From positions 3,840,775-3,904,774 of the forward strand of contig MZZL01000409.1 in the NCBI GenBank assembly GCA_002749535.1: a stretch of 64,000 bases of DNA. Direction: 5' to 3'. This stretch comes from Apophysomyces variabilis (lineage: Eukaryota > Mucoromycota > Mucoromycetes > Mucorales > Mucoraceae). The notes below the pieces were generated by a model that was given only the letters and a program-made list of their open reading frames with translations, did no database searches and was not told the origin of the DNA. Positions 60,331-64,000 of this stretch are shown here, piece after piece (within the stretch, counting starts at the first letter, position 1; every line of letters starts with the position of its first letter). The position numbers and the translations under genes were made by a program.

Positions 60331-61281
60331 CTACATAAAGTCATCGAAATCATCGTATGAATCTGCGTAGTCATTCACATCCTCACGAACAGCAGTCTTG
60401 CCTGCACCTGCCAATTGTGGCTTGCCCTTTTTCTTGCTCTTTGTTGCCTCTTTGGCTTGGCGTTGCTTATCATTTGCCAAAGCAGTCAACGTCGATGCGG
60501 CTTTGCGAACGTCCATGTCCTTCATTGGAGCAGCAAGTTCGCGAACCAACTTTTCAATGAACGAAGGGTAGTTGATGCTTTTCTGTAAAAGAATATGGCA
60601 CGTTAGAACCTTTCAAGTAGTAATCGGTCGCATCATACCGAGTGAGCAGTGATCATTTCAGCCAATCGTTTCTGATATGCCTCGAATTCCACACGTGTCT
60701 TGGGCTTGACTTGCTCAATCGGAGTCTCGTTGCCATCCTCTACCAGAATACAGAAGAAATGAATCACCCTTTTCCATCCATTTGTTTCCCTTTACTTGAC
60801 ACAGAGACGCCAGCGAAGAGATCAGTGGCATTGTTTAAATCAGCTTCGAGTTCCAACTGACGCATACGTTGTTTACGCTCGAACGCATCTTCTTCAGTCT
60901 CTTCTTCCATAGCCTTGGCCTGAATTTCAAAGTATATCAATACTCTAATCCACTACCATATCAGTTCTCTTTTTTACCAATGCTGCCTTCTTTTCAGCTG
61001 CCTCTTTCTTGCGTTGCTCCTCTGCCGCATTCTTCTCGGCAATCTTTTGCGCAAGAGGCACTCTTTTCCTTACGGGTGGTGCAGCTGCAGGCTTCTTCTC
61101 CTCTTCAGAGTCTGACTGTTCCCAGTCATCCTTGACATCGTCCTCCGCGTCTTCATCGTCCCACTTTTGCTTCTTAGGGATTGCAACCTCAACTTCAATC
61201 TCGTCTTCTATTATTTATCAAGTCTAAGTTGCCATTCTTTTTGAAGCCTTATTATATGTGACCAGTACCCCAATCGCTCAT
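60331..61281 (-). CDS. HCR1: Translation initiation factor eIF3 subunit J (Hcr1), 239 aa
   Basis: Five minus-strand exons (61281-61269, 61207-60978, 60919-60796, 60739-60639, 60582-60331) give 239 residues. The first exon is 13 nt and encodes MSDW plus one base; the join gives MSDWEDEIEVEVAIPKKQKW, the usual acidic start. A Lys/Glu/Ala helix follows, then DLFAGVS, TPIEQVKPKTRVEFEAY and YPSFIEKLVRELAAPM, and the acidic end YDDFDDFM, all typical of eIF3j. The factor sits in the decoding centre and helps 40S loading and recycling. The exon 3 donor is the only option that keeps phase. Confidence 0.93.
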
Positions 61282-61818
61282 TTTCTTTGTACTGCTGGTT
61301 TTGGTTGAATTACACAGTTTTGAATTTTTGTTTGGAATCGGGTTTCTTTGAAATTCCGTGAAGCCGTCACCATGCAAGTGACTTTCTTTTAGCTGCTGTC
61401 AATGATCCAAGCGGGAACACGCAGGAAGGGTGGATGACTGAAAGCAGTTTATATGTCTCTGGAGGATTGTTTACGCTAGTCGAGATGTTTGTTTTGCGTC
61501 AAAGTCGAAGGAACTCTGTGCTAGAAAGCAATCAAGTAGACATAAATACAAGTGCTTTGCATGATCTACCATATCATTTTTGTACTAACACAGCTGCCTT
61601 AGACTTAGTCTCGTTGATGCAAAAGAAAGCATTCCCAACACTGCAATAATTATGCCATCCGTATCTTTTGTCGATATACCATACAAGGCTTAACAATGTT
61701 CCTGATATCCTATGATGCAATTTTTTTAATCTCAGTCACAATGGCAGAAAAATGCTTTCGTATTTTGCAAGTTAATTTGCGCAAGTGAATTAATGTTTGT
61801 ATTCTAAGTACATTGCTG
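61282..61818. other. Region upstream of eIF3j and the small membrane protein
   Basis: Contains the eIF3j promoter. Earlier exons of the plus-strand membrane protein may also lie here, but none could be placed. Confidence 0.35.
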
Positions 61819-62560
61819 ATGACCAATCAATATAAGGTGCAGGTGCATGAGTACGCCTTTGTCTTGACAGATCGCTCTTCAATACAACTGGTCCAGGTTT
61901 GGGTTAACATTGTATCTCTCTGTGCTTTCCTCTTTTTACCTGCCATCTTACACTGTATGAGCGATATCGCTTCCAATGCCTATGAAGCGAGCAAATACCT
62001 TTGTTGTCATTATTTGCTGCTGAAGCGTGTGGTCCAGACTATCTCAGGATGGCGTTCGGCAAGATATTATGACGATGTTTCAGATACGTTCCTTTATAAA
62101 CGCGTATGGATTGCTGTCGCTTTTTTCTCTTCTCTTTTCCCAGGACTCATTCCCCTATTGGTAAGTAACACACTTTATAATTGCAATCTCTGCCCTAGAC
62201 TGGATTTACCTTGGACAGTGTTCTCGTGGTCTATGCGGTCAAAGTGCCTTCGCTCTCATGGCTCTCCCGCTCACACTTTCTTTTTTCTTCTGTCTCTCTT
62301 CCCAGGATGAGCACCAACGCCTCCTAACGGAGTGCGTATGCCATTGGCTTAGATAAGGTGTCTGTAAGTACCTTATATTTTATTGAATGAACAATTGCAT
62401 ACTGACAACACCTTTTTCCATCTGTAGCTCCTGGCGGCTTTTTCGTTTTTAACAAGTGTTTACTTGTTCTTTGTAAACAATCTATATACTGTAGGCCACC
62501 CTGGATTGGATGCGCCGCGGTTCCCAACCCATGTGTTGGGATTACCCTTCGGGGATTAAG
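61819..62560 (+). CDS. Small multi-pass membrane protein, incomplete model
   Basis: Three exons are supported: from the ATG at 61819 to a CTATTG|GTAAGT donor at about 62160, a 30-nt exon at about 62308-62337 (encoding DEHQRLLTEC), and a last exon from about 62428 ending with TAA at about 62559. Phases agree and hydrophobic segments fall at VWVNIVSLCAFLFLPAILHC, VWIAVAFFSSLFPGLIPLL and LLAAFSFLTSVYLFFVNN. The C terminus reads GHPGLDAPRFPTHVLGLPFG. I do not recognise the family. The true start may lie further upstream in an unseen exon. Exon edges are approximate. Confidence 0.5.
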
Positions 62561-63311
62561 TAGACATCATATCATTCCCATTTACCAAACCATGAATTAT
62601 ATTTCACGCTACTCCAATGGATTTTGTGTCCACTGAAGGATCAAGTTCACGTAGGTAAAGATGCATTTACCACATAACGTATATACTAAGGACGCATATG
62701 TACTTTACTTTTAGCGCAGACTTAGTCCTTTCCATGGGCGCAAAATTTATTTCAGAATAGCCCAAAATGTATTCAATAAATAGTAATTCTTATCCCCAAA
62801 AGATGACAGCCATTGCTTTGCAATCAATGGACGTCTAATCAATGACAACAGTACAATGATATAATGAGTAAAATAATGTCTTGCATGAATCCACGATTCC
62901 ATACTGCAATAGATGTATATATAAGATAAAAAGAACATCACATTAGTGTCAATGGATATTGTATGAAAAGACAGGCAACATAATCAAATCAAAGCTAAAG
63001 AGGATATCTTCAACTTAACGCATATGCTTTGACCTAATCGAAGCGAAATGCATACTCAACAGTGGCAATCTATCCTATGCAACAGAACGAAATTTTTTTT
63101 CTCTATAGGGAGGGGTGACTGACCCCCGCAAACCTTCCTCGGTTTTATTTTTTCCCTACTTCATCGCATGCCATAGATATTGACCGTGCTTTCCTGATCG
63201 TCCCTGTCTTCCGTTAGAACCCTCTTAATTGCATCCTTTTGGTAATAGACTGCAACACATACTTGGCGATTGCACATTGACCCAGATTCTATTTCAGATC
63301 TGTATTATAAT
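62561..63311. other. Intergenic region
   Basis: AT-rich sequence with no gene recognised; the right part holds the promoter of the RUS-family gene. Confidence 0.4.
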
Positions 63312-64000
63312 ATGTTGCGTTGTATTCCATCCGTGGCACGATCAGCGAGTCATTCGCGCTGTCAATGGCTCATTTGCCGACGTTATACCTCAGCTCCACC
63401 CAACAAACACAGCACTATTTTGACCGAGAATATCTACGGGCGTACACGTATCTACACAAGCTTGCCGACCATGGCGAAAGGCAAAGCAGCTACGACGTCC
63501 AATATACGTTTAGCTAGCCCCGTTACATCCCAGCCTTTGTCTTGGGAATGGCTTCACAATGAGGACGACCATAATGCGGCACCAAGTAGCAAGTCTTGGA
63601 CACGGAAAAAAACTGGCATAGGGGGTTATGGTATAGTTGGTACCATCAAGCAAAACTTGAGAGAGATGTTTCTTCCAGTCGGGTAAAGCAAAAGGGCGAT
63701 GTTTGTTATCCAGCTTTGACTTTTTTTTTTGCCACGTTAAGTTACCCAGAATCTGTTCATCCATGCTATAAGAAATTCCATTTGTGGTTTGGTCTGGAAA
63801 CCTTTGTTGGGTCAACGGTAGGATTCTGGAAGCAACAAAGTCTCAATATGATACAACGGATAAAGATAGATCGGCGTATTATGCTCTCAAGCTATGCTGG
63901 CATCGTTAGGTCTAGGAACAGTTGAAGCAACTGGAGGCGCTGTGGCAATTCAATGGTTAGTTAGAGCGCAATGGCTGAGAAGTAAATTCTTAATTGCATT
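63312..64000 (+). CDS. RUS family (DUF647) protein, N-terminal part
   Basis: Three exons are visible (63312-63682, 63742-63817, 63870-63955, then a GTTAGT donor) and the gene runs off the window. The start MLRCIPSVARSASHSRCQW is Arg/Ser-rich without acids, suggesting mitochondrial import. After a variable linker come LREMFLPVGYPESVHPCY, a segment with HLWFGLETFVGST, and IGVLCSQAMLASLGLG followed by GGAVAIQW, the conserved entry to the DUF647/RUS domain (plant ROOT UVB SENSITIVE, animal C16orf58). The biochemical role is not established; plant members act in vitamin B6-linked UV-B responses. The last two exons are out of frame with each other on the genome and are only joined by splicing. Confidence 0.8.

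Noticed and set aside
1..64000. tRNA, rRNA and classic snoRNA genes
   Set aside because: No convincing tRNA T-loop plus acceptor pairing or rRNA-like sequence was seen by eye; a covariance scan would be decisive.

Overview
The window reads as nuclear DNA of a filamentous fungus, most likely an early-diverging Mucoromycota (Mucorales-like). This is inferred from dense genes with many short GT-AG introns (about 45-100 bp) and CTAAC-like branch points, pyrimidine-rich leaders, fungal-type orthologues (Prm10, Mch1, a complex I 21 kDa subunit, Cid1), and a Helitron plus a Fanzor (TnpB-like) gene. No species is claimed. Most gene models were spliced by hand; exon joins were accepted only where the phase closed and the joined protein matched a known family.

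Layout: 1-5.2 kb holds poorly recognised ORFs, a minisatellite and a two-finger C2H2 gene. 5.26-11.37 kb is a degraded autonomous Helitron (zinc finger, HUH Rep, PIF1 helicase), interrupted near its 5' end by a 706-N gap whose two flanks are identical. 11.7-24.9 kb is a housekeeping block: Cdc25/Acr2-like phosphatase, Prm10-like ThrE transporter (-), Cid1-type nucleotidyltransferase, membrane RING-H2 protein, AlaX-type editing protein, complex I subunit. 26.4-35.5 kb holds a Golgi-type sulfotransferase, phosphopantetheine adenylyltransferase (-), thaumatin-like protein, SF3b p14, pepsin-like protease and mitochondrial RbfA (-). 35.87-39.85 kb is a multi-exon Fanzor gene (-) with all three RuvC acidic residues and a zinc finger, open throughout. 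40.8-49.7 kb has ribosomal protein eL34, an Mch1-like transporter and an 18-exon TMEM94/ERMA-like gene (-). 49.7-52.7 kb is gene-poor and carries a 121-bp MITE. 52.7-64 kb has an S28 peptidase, a G-domain-like protein with a degenerate P-loop (-), a coiled-coil protein (-), eIF3j (-), a small membrane protein and the start of a RUS/DUF647 gene.

There is no operon logic; neighbours are functionally independent. The shared themes are two mobile-element systems (Helitron and Fanzor) set among conserved genes, and very small exons (13-19 nt) and GC-AG introns that automated annotation would probably miss. The Fanzor locus is the most interesting item.
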